From assembly GCF_026016325.1 (NCBI RefSeq), contig NZ_CP087203.1:558001-622000 (forward strand): a DNA stretch of 64,000 bases. The letters run 5' to 3'. Made by a program: the position numbers and the translations under genes. The stretch comes from Pseudomonas sp. B21-056. GTDB taxonomy: Bacteria > Pseudomonadota > Gammaproteobacteria > Pseudomonadales > Pseudomonadaceae. Position 1 is the stretch's first letter. Each line of letters opens with the position of its first letter. The notes under the pieces were generated by a model. The model ran no database searches. It saw nothing but the letters and a program-made list of their open reading frames with translations, and was not told the DNA's origin. Shown here piece after piece: positions 49,606 through 57,670 of the stretch.

Positions 49606-49784
49606 GCGTGCTAGACGGCTCGGTCTGCGATTAAAAGCCGCAGATCGATGCTTTCGCGCTGGAGTCGGAACGCATATTCACGGATGATAGGCCCTTTCAA
49701 GCGCCGGCGTGGCCGAGCGTTCTTCATAATGACCGAGTATTTTTTCACTGTGGTAAGCCTTGTGGCCGCCACCTGGATGGAACG

Positions 49785-50495
49785 ATGACTGCTCTGCGCC
49801 TTCCTATTCTTTGGCTCGCCGGCCTGCTTGGCCTGGCGGGTTGCAGCGTCCATCAGCCGGTGTCGCTGTATCAACTCGACAGTGGCAACCCGGCCCAGCC
49901 TGCGCAAAGCACGGGCATGGCTGTATTACTGGGGCCGGTGTCGATCGCCGACTACCTGCAACGCGAAACCCTGCTGCAACGCCAACCCGACGGTAGCTTG
50001 CAGGCTGCCACTGACGGCCGTTGGGCCGGCAGCCTCTCCTCGGACATCGACCAGTTGCTGCTGCGCCAGGTAGCAGGGCACCTGGACAGCCAGCGCGTGG
50101 TATTGGCGCCGGCCACCCAGGGTTTCACCCCGGATGTGCAGGTGTTGCTGTCGATCACCCGCCTGGATTCAGGCGAAGCGCAACCGGCGGTGCTCGATGC
50201 CCAATGGCGGTTGATCGACCGTCGCGGCAAGGTTCGTGAGAACCGCATCGTTCATCTGCAAGAGCAACATACCGGCGGTACCGCTGCACAGGTCCAGGCC
50301 CAGGGCGTCCTTCTGCAACGTCTGGCCGAGCAACTGTCCGTGGCGCTCAAGCCACTGGCCAACCAGCCTCCGCTGGTCGAGGCTGCACCGCGCAAAGCTG
50401 CTCCGACCCAGGCCAAGCCTGCGGAACCTGAGAAGTCGCCGAAGATCCCGATGGCCTTGCCGATTCGTACCGACATGGAAGTGTTCAGGTTCTGA
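49785..50495 (+). CDS. PqiC-type lipoprotein
   Basis: A 236-residue outer-membrane lipoprotein. Lipobox LAGC (Cys about 20) follows MTALRLPILWLAGLLGLAG. The following domain matches the ABC-type transport auxiliary (DUF330/PqiC) group: SVHQPVSLYQLD, AVLLGPVSIADYLQRETLLQR. PqiC proteins partner the PqiAB lipid-transfer system; no pqiA or pqiB is adjacent. The C-terminus is proline/lysine-rich. Its 179-bp upstream spacer is relatively AT-rich. A terminator follows. Confidence 0.8.
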   Translation: MTALRLPILWLAGLLGLAGCSVHQPVSLYQLDSGNPAQPAQSTGMAVLLGPVSIADYLQRETLLQRQPDGSLQAATDGRWAGSLSSDIDQLLLRQVAGHLDSQRVVLAPATQGFTPDVQVLLSITRLDSGEAQPAVLDAQWRLIDRRGKVRENRIVHLQEQHTGGTAAQVQAQGVLLQRLAEQLSVALKPLANQPPLVEAAPRKAAPTQAKPAEPEKSPKIPMALPIRTDMEVFRF

Positions 50496-50513
50496 TGATC
50501 GGCCCGGATGTAA

Positions 50514-50550
50514 AACAAAGCCCGCGTTGATGCGGGCTTTGTTGTTTCTG
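50514..50550 (+). terminator. Rho-independent terminator after the PqiC-type gene
   Basis: AACAAAGCCCGC (50514-50525) pairs exactly with GCGGGCTTTGTT (50532-50543) around GTTGAT. It is followed by GTTTCTG, a modest T-tract. Confidence 0.88.
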
Positions 50551-50583
50551 TTTGATGGATCTTCGGCGCCTGTGCCGGCCTCA

Positions 50584-50645
50584 TCGCGAGCAGGCTCGCT
50601 CCCACAGGTCCTGCGCTGTCCTTGTGGGAGCGAGCCTGCTCGCGA
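50584..50645. repeat. REP doublet
   Basis: Inverted pair of the GTGGGAGCGAGCCTGCTCG family (50584-50606 and 50623-50645), 16 bp apart, just after the terminator. Confidence 0.9.
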
Positions 50646-50720
50646 TGAGGCCGATACAGGCACAAAAAAGCCCGCAGACGCTCGATCCTTGGCGTTACGC
50701 AGGTGCAGCGTGGTCGCCGT

Positions 50721-50837
50721 GTAGGAGCTGTCGAGTGCAACGAGGCTGCGATCTTGTCCCAGCCAATTGAGTCGATAGTGAAAGATCAAGATCAAAAGCT
50801 CGTCCGAACGCAGCCCGAGCCTTCGGCAGCTCCTACG
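50721..50837. repeat. Degenerate inverted repeat of the GTAGGAGCTG family
   Basis: The arms GTAGGAGCTGTCGAG (left) and a diverged reverse (ending GCAGCTCCTAC) flank GATCAAGATCAAAA-type centre sequence. It is the same family as 63020-63137 but more diverged. The right arm overlaps the last codons of the reverse-strand gene, whose TAG stop lies within it. Confidence 0.8.
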
Positions 50838-52347
50838 CCTGGCGCTCATGCATCCGCGCCAGCTGCCGCTCCAGCATCGACGGATACGGCTCCATCAAAC
50901 GCTCCACGCAGCACGCGCCTTCGGGGCTGGCGATGGGGCGGATGCGGGCGCGCTGGCGGATCAGGGCGTCGTCGTTGATCTTGCGCTCCACCAGCAGCAG
51001 GTTGCGGCTGTGTTGTGACAGGGCCAGGGCGTCCTGGGCGATCTCGGTCAGCAACAGGTCGATCTGGCTCAGGCCGAACAGCCCGTCGCCCAGGGTCAGG
51101 CCCAGTTGCAGTTGCAAGGTGATGCCGCTGTCGGCGACTTCGATCTGCAATTGATGACCCAGCGCCCGCAGCAATTCACCGCAGCAAATGGCATTGGTCA
51201 GGTAATCGTCACCACTGTCTTCTGTGTGGAACAGCATCAGCGTGCTGCCGTCGTTCAGGGTGTGCAACTCACCCTGATAGAGCGAGGCGGCCTGGTCGAG
51301 GCAATCGCGGTAGCGTTCGAGCAATTCCTTCAGGCGGGCCTGGGGCAGGCGGCGCAGTTGGTCCTGGGCGCCCAACTGCACGGCCAGCACGGCGCTGTGC
51401 TGGGGCTGGTTCGAAACGGCAGGCCTGGCGACCGGCTGCGGTTGCCCGGCCACCGACTCGTCCCGCAGGTCGGCAAAGGCATCGTCGTCTTCTTCGTCTT
51501 CAACCGCCCGTACCACATGGCGAGGCGCGGGCCTGGACGTCGGCATCGGCTGGCTTTCGTCGAAGCCGGGGTCGCGCAGGTTGCGCACCTCGAACTCCGG
51601 TTCGGCGTCATCATCGCCGTAGTCGATGTCCTCGGGCTCCGGCACGGGCGCAGGCTCCGGTGCGAAGCTGGCGTGCAGTTGCCGGGCCAGATCGCCGATT
51701 TCGTCCTGGCGCTGGGTGGCCGGGGTGTGTTCGTCGATGTCCCGCAGCCAGACGCGCAACTGCAGCAGCGGCGTGGAGAGGTGTCGCCCCAGGCGCAGGC
51801 TCAGGGCCAACGCCAGGGCCAGCAGTATCGCGCTGAGGATGCCCATGCTTTGCAGGCTGATGGTCATCGGTTGCTGGAACTGGTCCATGTCCAGGCTGAT
51901 GCGCAGTTGCCCGGCGGTCACGTCCTGGAAGGTGATCTTGCTCTGGTACATGCCGCCGGACTCGCCCAGCAGGCCAGGCTTGGGACGCTGGCCGGCCTCG
52001 GCGAGGATGCGGTTGTCGACGCTGTAGATGGCGGCGTGGGCCACCAGCTTGTTCTTGGTCAGGTTGTTGAGCAGCACGTTGAGGCTGAGGATGTCGTTGG
52101 ACACCAGCAGCTCGGTGGCGGACGTGGCGGTCTGGGTGGTCAGGCTCTCACCCAGGGCATCGGCCTGCTCATGCATCGCCTGCTTGAACTGCAGGCCCAT
52201 CACGCAGGCATAGATGACCAGGGCCAGGGCGACCAGAATCACGTTATGGCTGGCAATGCGCAATGCAATCGGCACGCGACGGTGGCGCAGTGCACGGAAG
52301 ATCAGCAGGAAGAAATTGTCGGTTTTGACTGGCGTGGGCCGGTTCAC
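50833..52347 (-). CDS. YtjB/AhpA-family membrane protein with cyclase-like C-terminal domain
   Basis: A 504-residue inner-membrane protein. Segments: TM1 about 34-52 (VILVALALVIYACVMGL), periplasmic region about 55-165, TM2 about 165-187 (GILSAILLALALALSLRLG), HAMP-like linker (RHLSTPLLQLRVWLRDIDEH...DEIGDLARQLH), an acidic, proline-rich stretch, then about residues 310-470 resembling a class III nucleotide-cyclase domain (AVLAVQLGAQDQL...LHTLNDGSTLMLFH). E. coli YtjB is much shorter. The start is GTG 52347, adjacent to serB as in other genomes. No biochemical role is known. Confidence 0.75.
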   Translation of the reverse strand: MNRPTPVKTDNFFLLIFRALRHRRVPIALRIASHNVILVALALVIYACVMGLQFKQAMHEQADALGESLTTQTATSATELLVSNDILSLNVLLNNLTKNKLVAHAAIYSVDNRILAEAGQRPKPGLLGESGGMYQSKITFQDVTAGQLRISLDMDQFQQPMTISLQSMGILSAILLALALALSLRLGRHLSTPLLQLRVWLRDIDEHTPATQRQDEIGDLARQLHASFAPEPAPVPEPEDIDYGDDDAEPEFEVRNLRDPGFDESQPMPTSRPAPRHVVRAVEDEEDDDAFADLRDESVAGQPQPVARPAVSNQPQHSAVLAVQLGAQDQLRRLPQARLKELLERYRDCLDQAASLYQGELHTLNDGSTLMLFHTEDSGDDYLTNAICCGELLRALGHQLQIEVADSGITLQLQLGLTLGDGLFGLSQIDLLLTEIAQDALALSQHSRNLLLVERKINDDALIRQRARIRPIASPEGACCVERLMEPYPSMLERQLARMHERQA

Positions 52348-52381
52348 TGAGCTCGGCTCTTTGTCCGTGAAATTGACGCGC

Positions 52382-52409
52382 AGTATAGCGACAGCCCCAT
52401 GACCGGCAA
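52382..52409 (-). promoter_or_regulatory. Sigma-70-like promoter for the YtjB-family gene
   Basis: Reading on the minus strand, TTGCCG (52404-52409) and TATACT (52382-52387) are 16 bp apart and sit about 35 bp before the GTG start. This is a good, though not perfect, consensus. serB starts 72 bp away on the other strand. Confidence 0.5.
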
Positions 52410-52480
52410 AGCACTGGCGGTGCCCGATGGTCACTGAATGTGGGTAGAATGCGGTTTTTTTCCACCTGCGGGGGTGCGCC

Positions 52481-53695
52481 TTGCGCGAAATCGTCCTGAT
52501 AAACATCACTGGCAGCGACCGTCCGGGTCTGACTGCGGCCATTACCGGCGTTCTGGCCCAGGGTGGTGTGAATATTCTCGACATCGGTCAGGCGGTGATC
52601 CACGACACGCTGTCCTTTGGCATCCTGGTTGAAATTCCGGATGCCGAACAGAGCAAGTCGGTGCTCAAGGACATCCTGTTCACCGCTTACAAGCTCGATC
52701 AACAGGTACGTTTCACGCCGGTGTCCGAGGCCGATTACCAGCATTGGGTGGCCGGCCAGGGCAAGAAGCGCCACATCGTTACGCTGTTGACCCGCAAGGT
52801 CACCGCCGAGCAGTTGCAGCGCGTCAGTTCGATCACCGCCCAATATGGCCTGAACATCGATCACATCGACCGCTTGTCCGGGCGCATGCCGCTGGACACT
52901 CCTGCGGACAAGGGCAAGGGCTGCATCGAGTTTTCCGTGCGCGGCGAGCCGGCCGATCCCCAGGCGCTGCGTGCCGAGTTCCTCAGCGTGGCCCAGGAAC
53001 TGAACGTCGACATCGCGTTCCAGGAAGACTCACTGTTCCGCCGTAACCGCCGCCTGGCGGTGTTCGACATGGACTCGACGCTGATCGAAGCCGAAGTCAT
53101 CGATGAACTGGCCAAGGCTGCCGGCGTGGGCGATCAGGTGTCGGCCATCACCGAGCGGGCCATGGCCGGCGAGCTGGATTTCCGTGCCAGCTTCAAGGAG
53201 CGCCTGGCGTTGCTGCAAGGCCTGGACGTCAGCGTGCTGGACGCCATCGGCGCTTCCCTGCGCCTGACGGAAGGTGCCGAGACCCTGTTCGCCGAACTCA
53301 AGCGCCTGGGCTACAAGACCGCGATCCTGTCTGGTGGCTTCACCTACTTCGCCAAGCAATTGCAGGCCAAGCTCGGTATCGATTACGTGTTCGCCAACGA
53401 ACTGGAGGTGGTGGACGGCAAGGTGACCGGCGTGGCCGTCGAGCCCATCGTCGATGCCCAGCGCAAGGCGGACCTGCTGCGTGAACTGGCCGAGAAGGAA
53501 GGCCTGCGCCTGGAACAGACCATCGCCGTGGGCGACGGCGCCAACGACCTGCCGATGCTGGCGATAGCCGGCCTGGGCGTGGCGTTCCGGGCCAAACCGC
53601 TGGTCAAGCAGTCGGCCAGGCAGGCGATCTCGACCCTGGGGCTGGATGGGGTGTTGTACCTGCTGGGCTTCAGGGATCGCGACGGGCAGCTTTGA
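52481..53695 (+). CDS. serB: Phosphoserine phosphatase
   Basis: Last step of serine synthesis. The 404 residues begin with tandem ACT-type regulatory domains (VLINITGSDRPGLTAAITGV; IVTLLTRKVTAEQLQRV), then a HAD phosphatase with DMDSTLIEAEVIDELA (nucleophile Asp), ILSGGFTYFA and VGDGANDLPML. The start codon is TTG at 52481. The longer ACT-containing form is usual in Pseudomonas; E. coli SerB is shorter. Confidence 0.96.
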   Translation: MREIVLINITGSDRPGLTAAITGVLAQGGVNILDIGQAVIHDTLSFGILVEIPDAEQSKSVLKDILFTAYKLDQQVRFTPVSEADYQHWVAGQGKKRHIVTLLTRKVTAEQLQRVSSITAQYGLNIDHIDRLSGRMPLDTPADKGKGCIEFSVRGEPADPQALRAEFLSVAQELNVDIAFQEDSLFRRNRRLAVFDMDSTLIEAEVIDELAKAAGVGDQVSAITERAMAGELDFRASFKERLALLQGLDVSVLDAIGASLRLTEGAETLFAELKRLGYKTAILSGGFTYFAKQLQAKLGIDYVFANELEVVDGKVTGVAVEPIVDAQRKADLLRELAEKEGLRLEQTIAVGDGANDLPMLAIAGLGVAFRAKPLVKQSARQAISTLGLDGVLYLLGFRDRDGQL

Positions 53696-53709
53696 ACCGA
53701 TAAGGCCTC

Positions 53710-53841
53710 TGTGGCGAGGGGATTTATCCCCGCTGGGCTGCGAAGCAGCCCCAAACAAAGCGCCTCGGTTGACCTGACGCACCGAGGGCGCAGACTTTAG
53801 GGCTGCTGCGCAGCCCAGCGGGGATAAATCCCCTCGCCACA
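53710..53841. repeat. Inverted repeat of the GTGGCGAGGGG family
   Basis: Arms of about 42 bp (starting TGTGGCGAGGGGATTTATCC and ending at its mirror) with few mismatches flank about 48 bp. Each arm includes a small hairpin (gctgcgaagcagc). It sits between convergent serB and the FimW-like gene. It is the same family as 33709-33830. Confidence 0.9.
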
Positions 53842-53859
53842 AGGCTGTTCGGTCGCCCG

Positions 53860-55620
53860 TTAAAGCGACTTCCACAACGAATCGAAATCCCCTTCCTGGT
53901 CACCGCCGCCTCCGGCGGGGCCGGCATCTTCCTGGTGGTAGGCAAACTGGTTGAAGCTGTGGGTGCTGGTCACCCGTCGGTCCAGGCCAGCCCGCAGTTC
54001 CTGGCCGTTGGTGTTGATCAAGACCTGCTGCCCCTCCTGGAACGGCAGGCGGGGGGCGATCATGGTCGCGGGGAGTTCGATGGCGCTGATCTCTGGGAGC
54101 AGCAGCCCCCGCAGGTAATGGCCAGGTTCGTTTTTCTCCCGGACCAATTGCACGCCGCAAGGCTGGGCATAGGGGGCGACCAGTTCAATGCCCATCTGCA
54201 TGGCGCCGCCGCGAGCCTGGCGAATCCAGCGCACCACCGCGATGCTCCAGGCTTGATCGTTGGGGTCCCGAATGCCGATCATTTCCCCGGCCTGCAGTTG
54301 TTCCGGTACTTCTTTCGGCCAGCCGAGGCAGTAGCCCCCCGGGCTGTGGTTGACGATCGGCAGGTCGTAGGTGGGAAAGTGATGCTGATTGTCCGACCCG
54401 CTGCCCTCTTCATCGGTCGGGTTGACCGGGTACTCGATCTCTTCGTAGGGCAGCATGTCGCTGTCCCCGGCAGGAGCGGCGTCGAAGGCTTGCTTCCAGG
54501 TGTCGCCGGCCTTGCTTGGCGAAGCTTCGAAGTGGGCCCTGCGGGTGACGGGGGTCTTCAGGATTTCGCTGAAGGAGCGTTCGCCGCCGAGGTAATAGTG
54601 CAACGCGCTCATGCCCAGGCAGATAGTCAGCGTGCCATTGCCCTCGGTGCGCTGGAAGCTGCGTTCGACGGCCTCACCCCAAGCGGCTTGCAGATGTTGC
54701 AAGGTATCGCTGCTCATGCCGCCAGGTACCGGCAGGGTGTGCTCGGCAGGCCGCTCCAGATGGCTGGCGATGGCACGCACCAGCGGCTCAAGGTCGAAAC
54801 CCAGCAGGCCCGGTTGTTGTTCGGCCCGGAACTTGGAGCGGTAGCGCGGCCCGACATCCAGCTCCGGCGCGACGGCGAACAGGCTGGCGGCCGTGCTGGC
54901 CGGGTCCAGTTTGATGCGTTGGCTCCAGGCTTCCAGCACTTCGGCCAGTCGCGCTATCTGGCCCTGGCGCAGTTGATTGCTGCGTGATGCGCCCAGCAGC
55001 AGGGCAACGACGTAGGTTTGTTCGGGGCTCAATTGCTGGACCTGGCTGACCAGCTCGTCGCTGACACTTTGATGTTGCAACCGGTACTGGCAGGCGATCC
55101 GGTACAGCTGGTGCAGATCGAGCCATAGCCCTTCAGGCACTGGGCTATACAGCTCGGTGGCGCGCAGTAGGGGACCGTTGAGGGCATGTATCGCCCGTTG
55201 CAATGCGGTACTCAGCAGGCGGGCCCGGTCCTTGGTGAATTTCGGCGCGATGCGCGCCACGATCTGTTTGTAGCCCATCGCCAGATGACTTTGCAGGGCC
55301 TGGCACAGGTTGACGATCTTGCGCGAGCGGTCATCGAGCACGATGGCCTGTTGCAGGAAGTGCCGCTCCAGGTGCTTGCAGACGTAATACACCTCGGGTC
55401 GCAGCAATTCGAGCAATTGCAGGCGATTTTCGCTGGGGGTGAGCAGCAGGTTGAGTTCGCCGATGGCCTGGTACAGCAGGCGAGCCGTTTCGCCGATATT
55501 GGCCTTGGGCAGGTTGGCAATCCAGCGCTTGAGATCGCGTGGCGTAGCCTCGCAGAACGACAGGCGTGATTGCGTCGGGGTAGAAACGCGCAACAGCGGG
55601 AGAGGGCTGGTCTCATTCAT
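53860..55620 (-). CDS. fimW: FimW-like protein (PA4958 position)
   Basis: A 586-residue protein starting MNETSPLPLLRVSTPTQSRL. The N-terminal half is helical (LPKANIGETARLLYQAIGELN...), and the C-terminal half is beta-rich with MQMGIELVAPYAQPCGVQLV. The P. aeruginosa counterpart FimW is reported, from memory, to bind c-di-GMP and to gather at poles on surface contact. No fimX gene lies next to it here, where P. aeruginosa has it between serB and this gene. The start at 55620 has GGAG upstream. Confidence 0.7.
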   Translation of the reverse strand: MNETSPLPLLRVSTPTQSRLSFCEATPRDLKRWIANLPKANIGETARLLYQAIGELNLLLTPSENRLQLLELLRPEVYYVCKHLERHFLQQAIVLDDRSRKIVNLCQALQSHLAMGYKQIVARIAPKFTKDRARLLSTALQRAIHALNGPLLRATELYSPVPEGLWLDLHQLYRIACQYRLQHQSVSDELVSQVQQLSPEQTYVVALLLGASRSNQLRQGQIARLAEVLEAWSQRIKLDPASTAASLFAVAPELDVGPRYRSKFRAEQQPGLLGFDLEPLVRAIASHLERPAEHTLPVPGGMSSDTLQHLQAAWGEAVERSFQRTEGNGTLTICLGMSALHYYLGGERSFSEILKTPVTRRAHFEASPSKAGDTWKQAFDAAPAGDSDMLPYEEIEYPVNPTDEEGSGSDNQHHFPTYDLPIVNHSPGGYCLGWPKEVPEQLQAGEMIGIRDPNDQAWSIAVVRWIRQARGGAMQMGIELVAPYAQPCGVQLVREKNEPGHYLRGLLLPEISAIELPATMIAPRLPFQEGQQVLINTNGQELRAGLDRRVTSTHSFNQFAYHQEDAGPAGGGGDQEGDFDSLWKSL

Positions 55621-55760
55621 GCCGTGGACGGCTCCGGCGGGAAATGAAAGGGATGTCTCCAACTCTAGCAGGTGTGGCCGAAAGAAGTGCCCGATCTGTT
55701 CCGAGGGCAACTGTGGAAGCGAGCTTCGCTCCACCATCACGTCAAGCTGACCCACCGCTA

Positions 55761-55918
55761 TCGCGAGCAGGCTCGCTCCCACAGGGGATCAGCGTCGGAC
55801 ACAAACCCAGCAAACGCCACAGAACAACTGTGGGAGCGAGCCTGCTCGCGATGGCGGTGGATCAGTCGGTATTGGATGTGACTGACCCACCGCTATCGCG
55901 AGCAAGCCCGCTCCCACA
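55761..55918. repeat. Three REP palindromes between the fimW-like gene and psd
   Basis: Palindromes at 55761-55783, 55829-55851 and 55896-55918, alternating in orientation. The third has the variant core AAGCCCGCTCC. The remaining spacer (55621-55932) shows no gene. Confidence 0.88.
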
Positions 55919-55932
55919 GGGAGGGCAGTGGC

Positions 55933-56793
55933 TCAGGCCTTGGGCAGTGCCAAGCCTTGGCCCATCCGCACCGGCGAGCCGGCCACCAGTTCTTCGGCCC
56001 ATTTCACCTGGTCCGGTCCGAACAGGACGATAGCGGTCGAGCCTAGTTTGAAGCGGCCCAGCTCGGCGCCTTTTTCCAGGTGGATCGGCGCGCGGGCGGC
56101 TTCGTCGTAGCGGAAGGTCTTCAGTTCGCGCTTGGGTGGCGTGACCAGCCCGGCCCAGACGGTTTCGATGGAAGCCACGATCATCGCGCCCACCAGCACC
56201 ACGGCCATCGGCCCGCGCTCGGTGTCGAAGATGCACGCCACGCGTTCGTTGCGGGCGAACAGTTCCGGAACGTTTTCGGCGGTGGTCTGGTTGACCGAGA
56301 AGATGCGGCCCGGAATGTAGACCATTTCCCGCAGGGTGCCGGCCAGGGGCATGTGCACGCGGTGATAATCCTTGGGCGACAGGTAAATGGTCGCGAAATC
56401 GCCGCCCATGAACGGCGCTGCATTGGCCGAGTCGCCACCCAGCAGTTCCAGTACGCTGAAACTGTGGCCCTTGGCCTGGAATACTCGGCCGTGCTCGATC
56501 GGGCCAAGCTGGCTGACGGCGCCGTCGGCCGGGCTGAGGATCGCGCCCGGTGTTTCATCCAGTGGTCGCGCGCCTTCTTTCAAGGCGCGGGTGAAGAACG
56601 CGTTGAAGTGCTCGTAGGCGGTCAGGTCTTCCACCAGGGCCTGGGACATGTCCACTTGATAACGCTTGGCGAACCACTGGGTGAACGCGTTCTTGAACCA
56701 GCGCACGCGGCATTCGGCGATGCAGCCGGCCAGGCGTGACAGCAGGTGGTGGGGCAGCAGGTACTGGGTGATGATGAACAAACGGTTTTTCAT
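55933..56793 (-). CDS. psd: Phosphatidylserine decarboxylase
   Basis: Pyruvoyl enzyme making phosphatidylethanolamine from phosphatidylserine at the inner membrane. The 286 residues contain the self-cleavage motif LGST in [12 protein letters not shown] near 249-252 (Ser becomes the pyruvoyl group) and [12 protein letters not shown] with the active-site His. It is 19 bp downstream of rhdA on the same strand. Confidence 0.96.
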   Translation of the reverse strand: MKNRLFIITQYLLPHHLLSRLAGCIAECRVRWFKNAFTQWFAKRYQVDMSQALVEDLTAYEHFNAFFTRALKEGARPLDETPGAILSPADGAVSQLGPIEHGRVFQAKGHSFSVLELLGGDSANAAPFMGGDFATIYLSPKDYHRVHMPLAGTLREMVYIPGRIFSVNQTTAENVPELFARNERVACIFDTERGPMAVVLVGAMIVASIETVWAGLVTPPKRELKTFRYDEAARAPIHLEKGAELGRFKLGSTAIVLFGPDQVKWAEELVAGSPVRMGQGLALPKA

Positions 56794-56812
56794 TAAATGT
56801 CCTTAGGAACCT

Positions 56813-57628
56813 TCAAAGCTCGATCGGGGTGTCGGGGTGGTTGCCCCATTCGCCCCAGGAACCGGCGTAGCCCTTGACCCGTGGGTAACCGAGCGCCTTG
56901 GCCACCAGATAGGTGAAGCCGGAGCGGTGGTGGGTCTGGCAGTGGGTGATGATTTCTTTGTCGGGCGTGATGCCCAGTTGTTCGAGGATCTGCGGCATGT
57001 CCTGACGGATACGCAGGCTGCGCGCCTTGTCCATGCCGGCCGTCCATTCGAAGTTGACCGCGCCGGGAATGTGACCGCCCCTGGCTGCCACGACTTTCTC
57101 GCCGGAATACTCCAGCGGGCCGCGTGCGTCCCAGATCGCCAGGTCGGCGGCACCGAGACGGCTTTGCAGGTATTCGCGGGTGGCGGTGGGTTCGTCGTGC
57201 AGCGTCAGCGTCAGCGGGCCGCCGGCGGGTGCGGGCACCTCGGTGGACACCGGCCGGCCTTCGTCCAGCCACGCCAGCAGGCCGCCGTCGAGGTAGTGGT
57301 ACTTCGAATGGCCGATCACGTCCAGCAGCCAGATAAAGCGCCCGGCCCAGCCGCCACCTTCGTCGTCATAGACCACGTAGACCGCCTCCGGGTTGTGTCC
57401 GAGCTCGCCGAACAGTGCCTCGAGGTCGGCTTTGGCCGGCAGCAGGCCCGGTGCCGGCGGCTGGCCCAGTTGCGTGCGCTTGGGATCGACGAAACGTGCG
57501 CCAGGAATGTGGCCGGTGCTGTAGCGGGCGGCACTGGTCAGGTCCACCAGAATCAGTTCGCCGGCGTCGAGGCGCGGGAGCAGGTCGCTCGGCTCGATCA
57601 CCAGCGGCAAGCCAGAGAAGTCAGGCAT
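56813..57628 (-). CDS. rhdA: Thiosulfate:cyanide sulfurtransferase (rhodanese)
   Basis: Two-domain rhodanese transferring sulfane sulfur to cyanide or other acceptors. The 271 residues match the known length of Pseudomonas/Azotobacter RhdA; the C-terminal domain holds the active-site Cys in THCQTHHRSGFT near residue 230. The start at 57628 gives MPDFSGLPLVIEPSDLLPRL; a longer frame adds seven unlikely residues. Same-strand neighbours are psd and the HDOD gene. Confidence 0.93.
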   Translation of the reverse strand: MPDFSGLPLVIEPSDLLPRLDAGELILVDLTSAARYSTGHIPGARFVDPKRTQLGQPPAPGLLPAKADLEALFGELGHNPEAVYVVYDDEGGGWAGRFIWLLDVIGHSKYHYLDGGLLAWLDEGRPVSTEVPAPAGGPLTLTLHDEPTATREYLQSRLGAADLAIWDARGPLEYSGEKVVAARGGHIPGAVNFEWTAGMDKARSLRIRQDMPQILEQLGITPDKEIITHCQTHHRSGFTYLVAKALGYPRVKGYAGSWGEWGNHPDTPIEL

Positions 57629-57670
57629 GTGAGGTCTCCAGGGGCGCAAAAGGAAGGGATTGTAGCAAGT

